A stretch of 64,000 bases of DNA from Neelides folsomi (GCA_034687125.1 JAQGBZ010000022.1:124001-188000), one strand, 5' to 3'; counted from the stretch's first letter, positions 1 to 16,757 are shown. Made by a program: numbers and translations. The notes: generated from the sequence alone by a model not told the origin.

Positions 1-863
1 AGAAGAAAGCTTTGATAATAAATTGGCAAAATAATGTGAAACAAATAAAACAATCAAAGATTTTGCATTTTCAATGCATCTCATTTCATTCATCAATATG
101 GCAAATTTGAAAAGAAATTGAATTTTTGCACACTTTCAAATTATCATAATGAAAGTATGAACGATATGCCAATATTAATGTCAAATGTATTGAAATGTTT
201 GCAAAAATTAATAATTTTTGGCACACTGGAGCAATAAAATATTAAAAGTGCAATGTTTTCAAACGCCATTAATTTCGTTCATTGAATTTTATTAGAAAGG
301 GAGTTTGCCATTATTTGATTACTCACTTTAACATCGAATATTTAATAACACTTGAATATTTTGTAGTTTTAAGTGACATTGTGGGACAGAATTTAATAAA
401 AGAACTTTAACGTACACAATAGTATTTATTTATTATAATTATATGAAGTAGAGATACTGTGATTGGTATTTATTTATAGTGAAATTTAGGTTTAATCACG
501 CTTAATATCCGTTAGTTATACCATAGAGTATTGAATATCTCACAAGTATTTACTACAATATTGATATAATGGGTATATAACTAACTACAGATAAAATATT
601 TTTAGAATAAAACAAGGAATATTTGTTCGACATTATTTATTTATTCAAATTATTCTTTTATGAGTCAATCTGTATTCAGTTGGCGTTGTAAAAACACTTT
701 TCCCTCGTTTATAACTCGATCACTTTTGACTTCCATTTCATTTACTAAAACTTGACAGTTCCAAAATGAAGATCAGTTTTTAATCATCATTTTGAATAAT
801 TATTGTTTTAATTTTAATCCCGAGTTTTTTAACTTTAATTTTCCCCTTTTTAGTTTTTTTAAA
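1..863. other. AT-rich upstream region of first protease gene
   Basis: No coding exon was recognised. The stretch is strongly AT-rich with many A and T runs. TATA-like words occur near 573-580 and 708-715, but none sits clearly at the usual 30-bp distance from a transcription start, so no promoter is assigned. The first supported start codon downstream is at 864. Confidence 0.5.
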
Positions 864-3800
864 ATGCCACTCGAAAAAATAATAATTTTGTCTACAATTT
901 TAATTTTAAAAGTAAGTTTGAATAGATCAATTTTTCTTGTTCCGCTAATAATTCAAATGAGAGTTTTTTACAAGGTGTTTTAATTGTGAATTAGGTAGAA
1001 AGTCATTATTTTCCATTTGGAGTCCCACACGGGGGCCATCACTTCTTTGCTCATGAGTATCAAACAGTTTATCAAGAAAGCATCACCAATCCTCCAACTT
1101 CTTCCATCCCAATAACAAAGACGACAACGCAGGGTTTACCACCGTACATAAAGGTTCCAATGGAATTAAAACCGTCCATCACTGGCTGGGACACTCAATA
1201 CAGTAAGTGTGCAAACAGTCTCAAGGAGTTGGTGCGGAAAGATGGGCTTCAACGAACGTTAATTTGACTTGGATTTAATTGGTTTTGAATCCCCAGCCTC
1301 CACTTCGAGCACAACCTTCTCTTTTCTCCTCTTTAATACTTCAATTCCGTTTATTTGCACACACAAGCCCATTCAGTCCACTCACAATGTAATGAGGAAA
1401 TTACATAAATCCAATACGATGTTTTAGGTATTGATTCCAAATAAATGTTAAATCCACATAGTACGTTATACAAATATTATATGGTACAAATGTTAACATC
1501 CTAAAAATTGATATTAATAAAATGTTAATAAATACACTTAAGATGAGCTTTATAAATAAAATTTTTCCAAAGTTTTTTTATATTCAACATTAAGTTAATA
1601 AGTAAAGGTAATGTAAGTACTAGTAATAAAGTAGATCCTTATTTTTACAACGTGAAAACATAAAATACCGGATGTAATTTTAAGATGAAACATCCGATCC
1701 TCCAAAAGTCTTAAAATTGATCCTTTTTAAGATGTACCTTGCGGAATCTACAAAATCCATCCATTTGTGATTGCAAATCTCCGATACAGTTCAAGAGGCA
1801 CAGCTTCACGACCCTATTATCGAGGCAAAAGATCTCTATTCTTTCCTCCGATTCCGCCTTTACCCGAGTACAGCGTTTCCTCCACCTCTTGCACATGGCA
1901 ATTTAAGGTAATGATACTGCTTATTTCCTCCTAGATAAAGATTTACGAATCAGTAATAGAATATAAATACATTGAGCGTAATCCAAGGCTGGGATTTGAG
2001 TGTGAAAAGGAAGAAGATTCGTAATTGAGTCTCGGGAAGAAAAAGTTTCTCAACTCCGAGCTTCGTTAGCTTCCCTTCAAAGTTACGAGCACAAAGGTTG
2101 GGATGGAAGGTAGGCGGAGGATGAAAGAAGAAACTTAGTGTTATGCAACATTCCTTCAATGAGCTACGAGGAGAAAGGAGTTCCCGAAGGCAAATAATCT
2201 CAAATTTATTTATGTATGTTCCCCCCTTAATTCACTTACTTTTCTAAAGAGCTCACTTTCCTTCCAAGAAATCGAATAAAGATTCACGAAACGGAAATTC
2301 ATACTTTGTGTATGAATTTCTAAACATCAACTCGAGTTTTCAATGAAGCCATTCAATACTTCGTTTTCGCTCTTTAAACAAACATTGAAAAAGCTTGAGT
2401 TCCTTTGGGTGTATTTGATTTCAAAAGATTTCTTATTAGCACAAAAATCGAAACTTTATTCATTCAGATGGAACATTTTTGAGTGCCAATTAGGTAATTA
2501 TTAATAAATTTTTAATTTTATCGAAAATGGAACAAATTCCCATCTAATGGAAAAATCTTATAAGATCTAATTTATTACTTATATAAATAAATAACATTTA
2601 ACTTTAAAGAGTAAAAGTTAACTACAATATTATAGTGTATTGGAGTTAATTGAAATTCTACTTTCTAATATGATGCACATGTGTGTCCGGTTTGAAAATC
2701 AGACATTAAACTCATAAATTGATATTTGTATAGTGTATCAATAATAGAAGAAATAAAACGCTTTACATAAATCCAAATATAATCCAAAGTGAAAATCGTA
2801 CCAATGTCAATCCCACCAACAAGTACATTTATCTTTCCCAACTCACCTCAATTCAAGGTCCTTGGTTATGATATATGGATACGAATAGTCGGAAAAACTA
2901 TTAGTAAATGTATCAAATTTAAGCAGCAAGTTGAAATGGAAAAGGGCTCATAAACTTTCAAGTCTTTTTGAGGATATCGAATAATTTATGCTTCCCTTAT
3001 CTCAATGACTTCAAAGTGTTCAAGGTGTAATTTGAAAGAAAAGAAAGCTGAATTGAAAATAAACGGTTTAAACTTTCCGCTAGTAATTTAAGTTCTACTA
3101 CTCCTGGCACATCTCCATTTGATAAATGAAAAAATTGAAATAGCTTTTAGAAAGTTATTGACCACCGAGTGTAGAATTAAGATTTAATAAGTCCAATACA
3201 CAAGTGTGAGTGTGGGGATACATGGAAGTATGTAGGGATGGGTAAAGCGAGGTGTGGTCTTATTGTTCAAATGGTTAAGTGAAATAGAAAAATGGTAAAG
3301 GTAAATGTTTATTTCAGAAGAAAGCTCCCACACTAAAATATACAAGTTTGGGTTTAAATGGAGGCGACTCCCGTTAATAGCTCCCCGTCGAGTTCCCTTA
3401 AAATCCACACTAAATACAATATACGAGTAAATACCTACGTATACTTAAATACAATATAAATGAATTTATGCATCCGAGTCCTCATATGCTTTTTATGACC
3501 AAAGGTGAAACAAATTTATTCAACTTCTTTGAACTCCACTCAAGTAAATGAAGAAACAATCTCGCTTAATCTCCTTTTCTCTTCTCGTGGTCCGCGTAGA
3601 CTCGTCACACCTAAACTATCTTTTTCATCTACTAATGTTACAGTTATTCATTATGCATAAAAGGAATAATAAAATCTGGCTTTGATGACTTTTCCCTTTG
3701 TCTTCACAAGCTCAGCACTAATCTCATTTTAAATTAATTTGTAATTTTGAAACTAACACAATGAGTTATTTTCGTTAGCAAATAATGCAATTAGCAGATC

Positions 3801-6800
3801 CTTAATTAAGATATTAAAAATCATTGAATTTCGAGCTTATGCATATTTTAGGACTGCTAACTGTAATATTAATACATTCATAAATACATAATAATATCAG
3901 GACTTTAAAATTTCCTAAATTAAAATTTTTTTGCATGTCATTCATAATGAAGTGATTTTTGGCAAAAAATTAATAATTTCTCATTTACTTTTTTATTTAT
4001 GCTTAGGCCGTCGGTGAATGCAAGTTGAAATTTTCCTGTGAATGGTTTCAGCTCCCTGCACTCTTTCGCTGTAATGAAAATTATATGGAATTGACAGACT
4101 CGGATAATTTTAGTCACAAGTAACCACCAATATGTATTTCCAATATCTAATAATACAAGTACATATTGGTATTACAAATTACTGATATAATAAAATTGTC
4201 AATTTTAACAATGCCATCAATAAACTTTATAGATTTTGTGGGAATCGAAAACCTCGCGGAGCCTACGTGTCATCAACAGAAGAAATATCATTGAAATTTA
4301 AGTCTGAATCAGATTTGCTCCCAACGGTCTTTGACTGCTCTGTGGCTTGTGTGCTCGAAATGGCGACGAAATACAACTGTAATGATAATAATAATTTACC
4401 CCATCTCACACGTTTGACCCAAATTCGCTACGCATACGACGTACTTCCATATTCATGTTGTACACATCAGAAGATAACTTTCCACCTTCCTCTTCTAATA
4501 ACACACCTGAATTCATTATCCACGGTCTAGTAAATGCTTCACCTGGAATCATAAAAATTTACAGCAAAAGGGTCTTTTAAACTCCACAATAAAGTCCTTT
4601 GTGACGGTTTTTGAATGGAAACTCATTATGGAATTTCAACTAAAGTATTTCCCCTCTCTTTCCTTTCATTCTCCCAAAAGGAAATTCTTAAGACTTTTTA
4701 AAACTCGTAAAAATATTTTGCAATTTTATCTACGCTTTTACGTATCAGTAAACGTACTTATGAAAATGCTCCCGTCGTAAACTCAAAATCTATTCTGAAA
4801 TACATGAAGCCATAAAGTGAAATCGAAATTCATTTTTATAGGCGAAACAAAAGTGAACTGGTTTTTAAACACCTATATAGTTTAATATTCCAATAAATAT
4901 TCTTACTTTAAATATTAATATATAATATTTACGACTTCCATACTAATAGTTCAAAAATGTCTCGTTTACTTAATTATGTTTTTTGTATAACTTCTAACAA
5001 CTTAATTTCATAGTGTCTGCTGGAACAATTCCTGTGAAAACCAACATTGGAGTTTTGGCAAGTGAAATGGTCGAAGTTGTGGCTGAGAAAACGACAACTT
5101 CAACAACAATGGATTCGATTTCGTCTTTTTTGGTTCCACCTCCGATACTTCTGAAACAAGACGAGAATTGTCGTAAGGAAATCAACTTCATTCATTCTAT
5201 GAAAAAAAGGTATGGGAAACGGATGTTTGGAAAAGCCATATTGCAAGGAGTCGGACCGTGAGGAATCTGGGAAAATGGACAATACTTTCCAGCCTTTGAG
5301 CCGTGATGAATGAGAATGCATAAAGAGGGCTTCATTTATTATTACTATTGCTATACATTTAAGTTAAGTATATTCTCGAACGAGGACAAAATGCTATGTA
5401 CATAGGATGATAATCACCCTTCGTCCGTGACGAACAATCGCGGATGGAAATTGAATGGCCAAGGAGCTTAAGAGCAATAATGGGAAGAATAATATGATTT
5501 CCAAAGCCTATCTTGTTCTCTCATTCTTCACTTTTTGTTCCTTTTGCAGTGTGTGGGGTCGGAGTCGAGCCAGTGGGTCGAATTGTGGGAGGGCGGGAAG
5601 TTGAATTGTCTGAGTTCCCATGGGCGGCCGCCCTCGTGCGCTCCGGAAGCAACCGGCCTTTTTGCGGGGCGACGCTCATCAATGACTTATTCCTTGTAAC
5701 AGCTGCCCACTGCCTTCTTAAGTATTTTCATGTCTTTATTTCATGTTTATATTTTTGAATTACTTGTATATTATACGTGTAGTTTGAATCCAACTTTCTA
5801 GTCTCTTTCAAGTCTCCCGGAGTCAAAGGTGTGTTCCTTTGAGAGCATTAACAAACTTTCCACTGACATGATGGTTTATCCCTAATGTACCTATAATGCA
5901 CTTTTCCGACCAACGCAATATACAGTGGAATCCGTTTATAATGAATCTCAAGGGACCTTTTACGTTCATTATAACCGAATATTCATTATAGCCGAAGTTC
6001 ATTTAACATTGTTTGTATATGATTTTTCAAATGAAGGGACGAAATTTTTAATTCATTATATCAGGATATTCACTATAGACGGATTCATTATAACCGGATT
6101 TCGCTGTATTTATAAAGCTCCCTGTCAAGTTGTCATATATTCTTTTGTGCTCATGCAAAGTACGTTTTTAAGATTTAAAGACTTCCTTAAACTTTTGAAT
6201 CTGACTTCTCAGTCTTTTGATCCTTATTTATGGCGGATTTGGAATTTGGGTTTTTGATTAAAATGATGATGTATGTAATTATGTATAAATCCCTCCATGA
6301 TTCATGTAATTCTGTAATTCTGAGAACATTCAATTAACATAACTCAGACTGATTGAATTAAAGACAATGAGGAGTCTGATTTTGATAATCAATTAATTGA
6401 AAGTTGTCGGTATAGGAGACGGGTTGGAAGACATTTCGATGACGGGCCGTTCGAGGTCGTGTTGAATGAAATTGACTTTGATGGGAGAAACGAGGTTGAG
6501 AGCAGTAGGATGATGAGATATCGAGTGAGCAGAATAGAAATTCATCCCAAGTATGACAACGGGAGTTATGACTACGACATTGCTCTCTTGAGACTCGAGA
6601 ACCCAATCTCCCTCCAGCAACCCAACGTCTCGGCGAGTCGCATTCTCTCAAGAGTAAACAGAAAACGATAAATATACGGCCAAGATCCCCCGGATTCATT
6701 TTTATATATCATATATATTTATATATTATATTTTTATGGGAATGCGTGGAGCAGCAGAGCCGCCCCGTCCCCGTCGTCCCCATCTGCCTACCCAGCAGGA

Positions 6801-7785
6801 CTCAAAGGACCCTTTTTGACGGCGGACATGTGAATGCCGTGGTCGCAGGATGGGGCTTGACCAAAGAAGGTGACAAACTCCCACTACAAAATCCCTTCGT
6901 GCTCGCTCGATAAGGCGGACCTCCCCGTGTCCGGTCCATTTATACGAACCTTCTTTGTTTTCTACAGGAGGAGTCCCTTCGAGTAAGATGTTGAAGGCGG
7001 AAGTTCAGATTTTTAATGAGAGTCTATGCAGAGAATTTTACCACAATGGGCGAGACTTGATTACGGACCGAATGATTTGTGCCGGACATCAAACTGAAAT
7101 GATTGACTCCTGTGTTGTACGCCTTCCACTTATGATCATTTGAACCCTTTCACATTTAGGGATAACCTCTCACAAAAAATGTACCGTTCATTTCAGGGAG
7201 ACTCAGGCGGAGGACTCATTGTTAACCTCGGAGATCGTAATGTGTTGGCAGGTATTGTTTCATGGGGCAGAGGTTGCGGACGGCAAAACCTCCCAGGTGT
7301 CTACACGAAGATTTCAGGTACAGTATGATCTTGAGTTTGGACCTATGTATATTATTAAATCTTATATAAATACAAGCAATAAATGAATATATCTGTAATA
7401 AAAAGGTGCTTATTGATTATATTAAGTATGGATAGCATAGAATTTATAGATATTAGTATTATGTAGGATATGTATCTCTTGTTGAAAATCATTGTTTAAA
7501 TTATGTATTTATGTATAAGGTAGCAATATCATTATGATTCCTCTCTATAATTTGTTACAATGTGAGACAATGGTATTTTGCCTCCTGGTGTTATTTGTTT
7601 GTTTTGAGAGCTTCAGATCCGTATGTTATTATCGAGGTCCACGAGGCGATGAGCGTGGCTGAATGGGAGAGAAGTGAAATACGGAATGTCAGACTTCATC
7701 CTTTTCCTTTACAGGGCTCAATGAGTGGATTGTAGAGAAGAGCAACGAGGGAACGTGGTGCATGGGAAGCTCACGAGAAGTTTAA
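864..7785 (+). CDS. CUB-domain trypsin-like serine protease 1
   Basis: Secreted S1 endopeptidase with an N-terminal CUB domain. Exons: 864-911, 995-1202, 1732-1907, 4007-4119, 4233-4378, 5014-5172, 5550-5721, 6416-6653, 6755-6869, 6968-7116, 7197-7317, 7715-7785; phases agree throughout and give 571 aa. Residues 1-17 form a signal peptide. A Thr/Pro-rich segment follows, then a CUB domain (about 86-226) spread over three exons with the Cys pattern [30 protein letters not shown]. After a second Thr-rich linker comes the protease: cleavage site GR|IVGG (about 294), His in TAAHC (about 337), Asp in DYDIALL (about 395), Ser in GDSGG (about 511). Asp189 in DSCVGDSGG predicts cleavage after Arg/Lys. 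The CUB part probably stays attached through the chymotrypsin C1-C122 disulfide. Uncertain point: the end of exon 6416-6653. Using the good GTAAAC donor adds about 9 residues before the VPICLP motif; a weak alternative donor at 6627 would remove them. Substrate is unknown; digestive or immune roles are both possible. Confidence 0.85.
1908..4006 (+). other. Long intron of protease 1
   Basis: A 2.1-kb intron lies between the first and second CUB exons. No further in-frame exon is needed: the flanking exons join in phase 0 and the CUB Cys spacing is complete. A perfect 11-bp inverted repeat with a 5-nt loop is at 2294-2320; otherwise nothing beyond AT-rich sequence was seen. Confidence 0.6.
5923..6106. 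mobile_element. pogo/Tigger-like MITE in protease 1 intron
   Basis: A 184-bp non-coding element in the intron between the His and Asp exons. It is flanked by TA on both sides (5921-5922 and 6107-6108). Terminal inverted repeats of about 22 bp start CAGTGGAATCC at the left and, read inward, CAGCGAAATCC at the right. The word TTCATTATA recurs inside. TA duplication plus CAGT-type ends match the Tc1/mariner-pogo group, so it was probably mobilised in trans by a pogo-like transposase. It does not disturb the splice sites. Confidence 0.75.
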
Positions 7786-7975
7786 CACCGCAGAATCATT
7801 GTTTGTTTAACCCAGGAAGTCCCACTTTCTTATCGGGATTTTAGGTATACCAAGAGGAATCAACGTGTTGCTACAGATGGTCAACTTTCTTTTGATACTT
7901 TATTTCTTATCTAGCTTTGTGATACACAAAAGGATTTAAAGAATCAAGCACTATGTCGTAATTGGATTGTTCTTG

Positions 7976-7981
7976 AATAAA
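7976..7981 (+). terminator. Poly(A) signal of protease 1
   Basis: AATAAA about 190 bp after the protease 1 stop codon, followed by a T/G-rich stretch (ATTTTGTTGTAG). Position and context fit a cleavage and polyadenylation signal. Confidence 0.55.
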
Positions 7982-8432
7982 ATATTTTGTTGTAGACGCT
8001 ATTTTTTCCAATTGATCTAATGGGAATTGGGTAATTTAATCGCAATTCATTTAATCTCATTGAAAAAATATACGAAACTGGGAAATTGTACTACTAAACT
8101 TATCTATTGAATGTTGAATCTTATCAAATGTTTTTTATATAAAAATAGGAACAACTGAACAATTAATCGTTATTATAAATCTCTCAGACTTTTTTGTGGG
8201 CAATTAGTTGCGAGAAACTCCGGGAAATTGAGAGACTTCTGAGAGTCAAAGTTAATTACTTTGTCATTTATTTTACTATTACTACACTTTAATCTATCTT
8301 CAAAGGCTGAAAGATAAATAAAAGATCTGAACCATTTTAGAGAACTTCATTTCTCTTACTTTGATTTCCGTTTATAAGTAATAGCCTTCGCAATTAATAT
8401 TTAATAAGTAATCTTCCTATACGCATCACAGA

Positions 8433-8438
8433 TATAAA
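8433..8438 (+). promoter_or_regulatory. TATA box of protease 2
   Basis: TATAAA lies 75 bp before the protease 2 start codon. A start site about 30 bp downstream would leave a short 5' UTR of about 45 nt, as in the other genes of the array. Confidence 0.5.
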
Positions 8439-8507
8439 TTCTTTATTAGTTGTTAGACGCAAAATCATTTTGAGAAGTCGCTGCAAATAATAGCAAAGCC
8501 GTTAAAG

Positions 8508-11494
<2,987 letters not shown>

Positions 11495-12957
11495 GGCTGA
11501 CTGAACCGATAAACCAATAATGCAATAATTTAAATCCATTTATAGATAAAAACATAGGTATAATGAATACAAATACAGTTGAATTAAACTGACATCAGCC
11601 CAGTAGTAGTATTATTAAATTATAAATACCCAAATCAAATTGTCCAATCTCTACTTTAAGTTTTTAAGAGTGAGCAAAATGCATAAAAATATTTACTACA
11701 ATGTACATGGATATACAAAATACTTATAGTAAATGCATTGTGAGCTCTTAAGAATTCGAAAATATAAAACCTTAAGGCGATGAAAATTTAATAAATATTT
11801 TCCAAACTAAACCTCAGAGCAGACGAATCTCTGCTTATAAAGCAGTATATTAAAAAATTTTAGGTCGAACATCTTTTCAAATTCTTTCGAGCGAGCATTC
11901 ATGCAAGAGAAATTATATATCCATTGTTAAGATACTTTTGATTTTGAGGGAATATGTATGTAATGTATAGTATAAGTATTTACATATAGGAAATGAACAT
12001 TCAAAGTTTGATTCAAGAATTTAATTAATTTGTTAACTGAAAAGATTGAATAGCATTAGCATAATGTTAGGCCAAACATAGATGCATTTATTTATATAAG
12101 TTTAATGGCATGTATTACCATTTATGTATTAATTTATATTTATAAATATCTAATAACGTCTTTATGCGTTTTTATGTATAATTTTAAACTTAAAGATTAA
12201 AAACCCATTTTCATTTATAAGTAATTAAATTGTTAAAATTGAAGAGAACATTTATTTTTATTATTTATTTGCATGTTTATGAAATTTTATTCCAAAATAA
12301 ACAAAATAGCCATCTAAGAAATAAAGCATATACCAATTAGTTTTACTCATAGCCCCTAGATGTCAGGTAATAAAGTGCTATAATGCCCCAATTTATTAAC
12401 TCCATTCCAATTAATCAAATTAATCATGAATAAAATAATTATATATTTATTCTTATACCTTAGTAAATTATAAGTGCGACAATATAATAGATACATATTT
12501 TAATGTCCATACCAATATATTAGCTGTCATATTGCTACTTTGCCCATGCAAAAAAGGTCATTAGCCTACTTAAAGTTGGAATATTGACTCTTAATACATT
12601 CAAAACTGAAGAATAAAAATGGCTCCATGAAGGAAATAAATGAATGGGGTGTCATTTTGTCAATTGTTTAGAGAATTTGGTTCACTTGAGCCATTGACTT
12701 TCAATGAGATCCGAATGAACAAACCTATGTTTGCATATGCACGCCAAAAGAGGCATCTGCGATTCTCAACAATAGAATATTTCTAATTTAATAAACGAAT
12801 CCTAAAAACAAGTGAATATTCATAATAAACTACCAGAAGAATGGCGGTTTAGAAAGAGGAAAATTTGATCACCAAAATAATTCCAATTTTTTGAAATTAT
12901 AATTTTAAAAGAGCCATTCCCTTCATTTAGGTCTTTGTTTACAAACGGAAAGTGAAG
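11495..12957. other. AT-rich intergenic spacer between proteases 2 and 3
   Basis: About 1.46 kb of AT-rich DNA without a supported exon. TTTTAAAAG at about 12903 lies some 55 bp before the protease 3 start codon and could act as a weak TATA element. Confidence 0.5.
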
Positions 12958-15792
12958 ATGGGGAATTCAAAGAGGAAATATTTCTATTCAGTGCTACTGT
13001 TCCTCCTATTCATTGACTTCCCATCATCTAATTCATTTGGTCTAATGAACAGCTATTCAAATGTAAAGTTCCCAATTTACTAATAACTAATTAATTTAAT
13101 TTTAAAAATCATTATTAAATAATAATTATAAATTTTATCAGGCATTTAATCCTGGGAATCCTTTTATATACGAAGTTCCTCCCGTTGTTCAATTTGTCCT
13201 CAACATGGGGCTCAATAAAACCAAAACAATTTTAAATAACGTTTATGGATTTGAACCTCAATTTACTATTCAGGACAATAACTACTTATATGGTAAATAA
13301 AGAATATTTGAAGTTTTTTAAATTGTTAACTTTAACTTTTAACAAGTCTATTAAATATGAAAAAATTATAGCAAAATATTGCGGAGTTCATTTTATCAAC
13401 CCAGGAGAGGGGTATATAGTGACGGACAAAATGTTTGGAGAATCCTTCGGCCCTGTTCGATGCACAATCAGCTTCGTGGTGAATTTACCATATAAATAGG
13501 AAACGGCCAATTTGAACCAGAGAATGATGGAGATTTCCAATTAGGAATTTGTAGATAATTTACATTCTCAGATATTTAGTTTCTATTTAATAGGGAAGTC
13601 AATTTTGTACGCCGAGTGCCGACTGTCCCAAGTTCCGAGATCGGGGAAAGAAGGCCAACTGTCGATCAAACTACTTGCAAATTACAGATGCTGGAGAAAG
13701 TTTCCTTCTACAGTACGGTTCCTAATGAGGAGTCAAATGAATATTCATAAGGGTAGAAGGTTTGTTAATTCCTCCACAATTACTCTTTTCAGTTCCTGCA
13801 ACTCCACGAGGAGTGCAATCAAGACGAGAGAGTTTACCTCAGTCAGCGGACTCCTCGATCTCACCTATAGATACTCAAACAAGTTCTTCAAGCCCGAGTT
13901 TGAGTGCCGAGTTAAATGCGTTCCATATAAAGGTTAGCATAACTTTAGCCAGAACTTTGAGCCCAACTCGGCAAAAGGCTTTATTATCAGCATTATAATT
14001 AATAAGTCCTTTTCAAAACAACTTCCAAGTTTCAAATTTTAATAAATTCCTAATCAAAACTTTCCAGTTCAATTTGAAATTAAAAAGTCTGAGCGGAACA
14101 TGACAGAAGTGAAGGTTCTACTAGCAGAGCGACCTCAAAACCTAGAAAAAAATTTACCAAAGACGAAATATCTTCCAAAATGCAGTAAGTTTATAAACTA
14201 ATAAAAAGGAATTAACGTATTTAATAGGATGATATTCTAATAATAAAGTATGATATTTAACTAAACTAAAGTATTTATACTTACATTATGTAATTTTGCA
14301 ACGACATTGCCATTAATGGTTTATAAATTTGCAGAATGTGGAATTTCACCAAATGAAACCATCGTCAAAAAGAAAGAAGGAAGAATTCTCGGAGGGAAAG
14401 AAACGAAAGTTCATCAATATCCGTGGATGGTTGGGATTATTAACAAAGAAAGGGCGAGCACGAGCAATAATAGCAGATTACCTTTTTGTGGTGGGAGTCT
14501 CATTAACGATAGATATGTCCTCACTGCTGCTCATTGCCTTCTCGAGTACGTATTCATTTTTTGGCTCGCTATTTTAGCAATACTAATTAGTGGAAAAAAT
14601 CTATTCATTGAATACAAATAGATAGGTATTTGAAAAAGAACCTTCTTACAATTTATTATAAAAGTTATTTCAAAAGTATTAATTAAAATTTAAGTATCAC
14701 TCCAAATGTTCAAATTCTCATGTATGGGATCAATGGGACGTCATACACATACCCATACACATAATATGTATAATATATTATATATTTGGTGCATCACCAA
14801 TACACGTGATGGATGAAGATAAAATTGAATAGGTTGGAAAATCAGTGTGATTTCACGGATTCCAGGATGTTCGTGCTTGCATAACCGCAGTACAATTAGA
14901 TTCATTTTGAAAGATTCCCTTGTTCGTGGTTCTGAGCCTACTTCAACTCTCGAGTCTTCCAATTAGTTTTACTAATATACGGCCTCTTCCGATGTACTTA
15001 ATAAAAGGTCGTAAATTATAGTGAAGAGACTCGTGACTTGGTAGTCGTCCTTCGCGAACATGATTTCTTCAACGAGAGCGAAACAGACGGACCTGCCATT
15101 CGCGTCGACATCACGGAAATCATCCCTTATCATTATTATTTGGACAACACGTTCTATGGAGACTTGGCTTTGCTTCGTCTCGCCAAGCCGGTCGACATCA
15201 CAGATCCAAACTTAACCCCCATTTGTCTTCCTCATAACATGGAGGAAGATTTCGTTGGCGTGGAGGCCGTCGCAGCCGGTTGGGGCACCACCAAAGATGG
15301 CGGGGATAAAAGTCGGGTTTTAAGGGACGTCGTTCTGAAGATCATGGGCAATCCAGCGTGCAACGATTATCATTATTCAACCCCACCAGAACCGCTTCAA
15401 GTGACGGATAACATGCTCTGTGCTGGATATTCACAAGGAGGAAAAGATACTTGTTCAGTAATTGATTTTGTTTTAAACTTCCGTTTTAACACCTTAACTA
15501 TGATTTTAATTGGGAACTGTTAATGATAGGGAGATAGTGGAGGTTGGTTGGCGATTGTGAATAAAGGACGCTATACACAAATTGGAGTTACTTCGTGGGG
15601 ATATGGTTGTGGGATGCGGCTGAACCCTGGAGTTTTTGCTAGAGTCACAGGTATAAATATAAATCATAGCGTAGAATATATGAGATTCAAAAAGACATCC
15701 CAGATGATTCCATTAAAATATTTTCCTTTTCATCTCTAGCTTTTCTTTACTGGATTCGGATGAATACACTCGATGCCCACTGGTGTTCCTGA
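12958..15792 (+). CDS. CUB-domain trypsin-like serine protease 3
   Basis: Secreted S1 protease. Exons: 12958-13062, 13142-13292, 13372-13478, 13594-13712, 13793-13932, 14068-14184, 14335-14545, 15022-15457, 15530-15650, 15740-15792; phases agree, 519 aa. Signal peptide about 1-26, then an N-terminal segment without known fold. The CUB domain (about 88-208) runs from KYCGVHF through VRCTISF, NCRSNYLQITD and FECRVKCV. A basic linker leads to KKKEGR|ILGG (cleavage after Arg263). Triad: His313 (TAAHC), Asp364 (YGDLALL), Ser465 (GDSGG). DTCS gives Asp189 and SWGYGC with PGVF keeps the S1 pocket open. The donor at 13713 (GTACGG) is inferred because it is the one that keeps the CUB frame. Unlike its neighbours, the Asp exon is long (436 nt) and fused with the following segment, so one intron found in genes 1, 2, 4 and 5 is absent here. 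Confidence 0.86.
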
Positions 15793-16757
15793 AAATTTAA
15801 AACTTGGTGAAAAAGTTTGAACATCGTCATCCTTTTTTAATTAAATGAACATCAAAGACAAATCTTTTGCGTTCATTTGAAATTAAAATTTTCATAAACA
15901 ATTTCATATGATTTTTATTTATCTTGTGTAACTGATATTGTTATTATAATTATATATAATATGCTCTGTATAATGATTTGTAACAGTATAGCCCCATATC
16001 TTATGTTTTTATTTTTTACTGTTTTACTTGATTCAAAGCTTCAATCCCTTTGAGTAGTTTGAGAACTCATAATATTATTCTTCAAAAAGAACTTTTTATT
16101 AAACTTGTTCAAAAACAGTATACTTTATGGTACCTCTCCTGCTTCCTAATTTTACTTAATGTTAGAGTATAGATACATAATCATTCTAATTTTAGCAATA
16201 GAGCTATTACGCTATTACATGTAATAATAATTATTTTTATTTACTATAATTTTAATTAATTTTAACAATAACAATTAGTATAAGTACATTAGTTATGTAA
16301 AATGTTAAAAGAATATGTATCTACATTCTATACAAATATTTAAAGATTTTAGAAATCGGTAATTTCCTATTTTTCTACAAAGTGTTTAAAACATTGAAAA
16401 AGTGAACTAAATAATATATAAAAATAAAAATACATTAGGTGATTACAGATATATGTTACAATTATATTTATGTATATTATTATAATTAATAATGACCCCA
16501 GATGTACCAAGTTGGTTATAAATAAAATATACATATCAACATTTCGGCATTTCTTATAGTATTCTAATAATGCTTGTGATTTACGAGTATAGTATAAATA
16601 ATTTACGATGTCACCATATGCCATGTACATTTTCTAATGTTAACTATTTTGGAAAGAACTACCTAATATAAGTTTAGTACAAAATATATAAATACATATT
16701 ACTGTGTATGAATGATAGGTAAAAGCTTAAGTATAGGATTGGCCCAAAAGAGAAGTT
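15793..16757. other. AT-rich intergenic spacer between proteases 3 and 4
   Basis: About 1 kb of very AT-rich DNA with runs of alternating A/T. No exon or repeat boundary was recognised. Confidence 0.5.

Larger units (their letters stand above)
7786..8507. other. Intergenic spacer between proteases 1 and 2
   Basis: About 720 bp holding the protease 1 3' end (poly(A) signal at 7976) and the protease 2 promoter (TATA at 8433). No coding exon was recognised. Confidence 0.6.

Noticed and set aside
2294-2320. Perfect 11-bp hairpin with 5-nt loop in the protease 1 intron
   Set aside because: Too short for a microRNA precursor and expected by chance in AT-rich introns.
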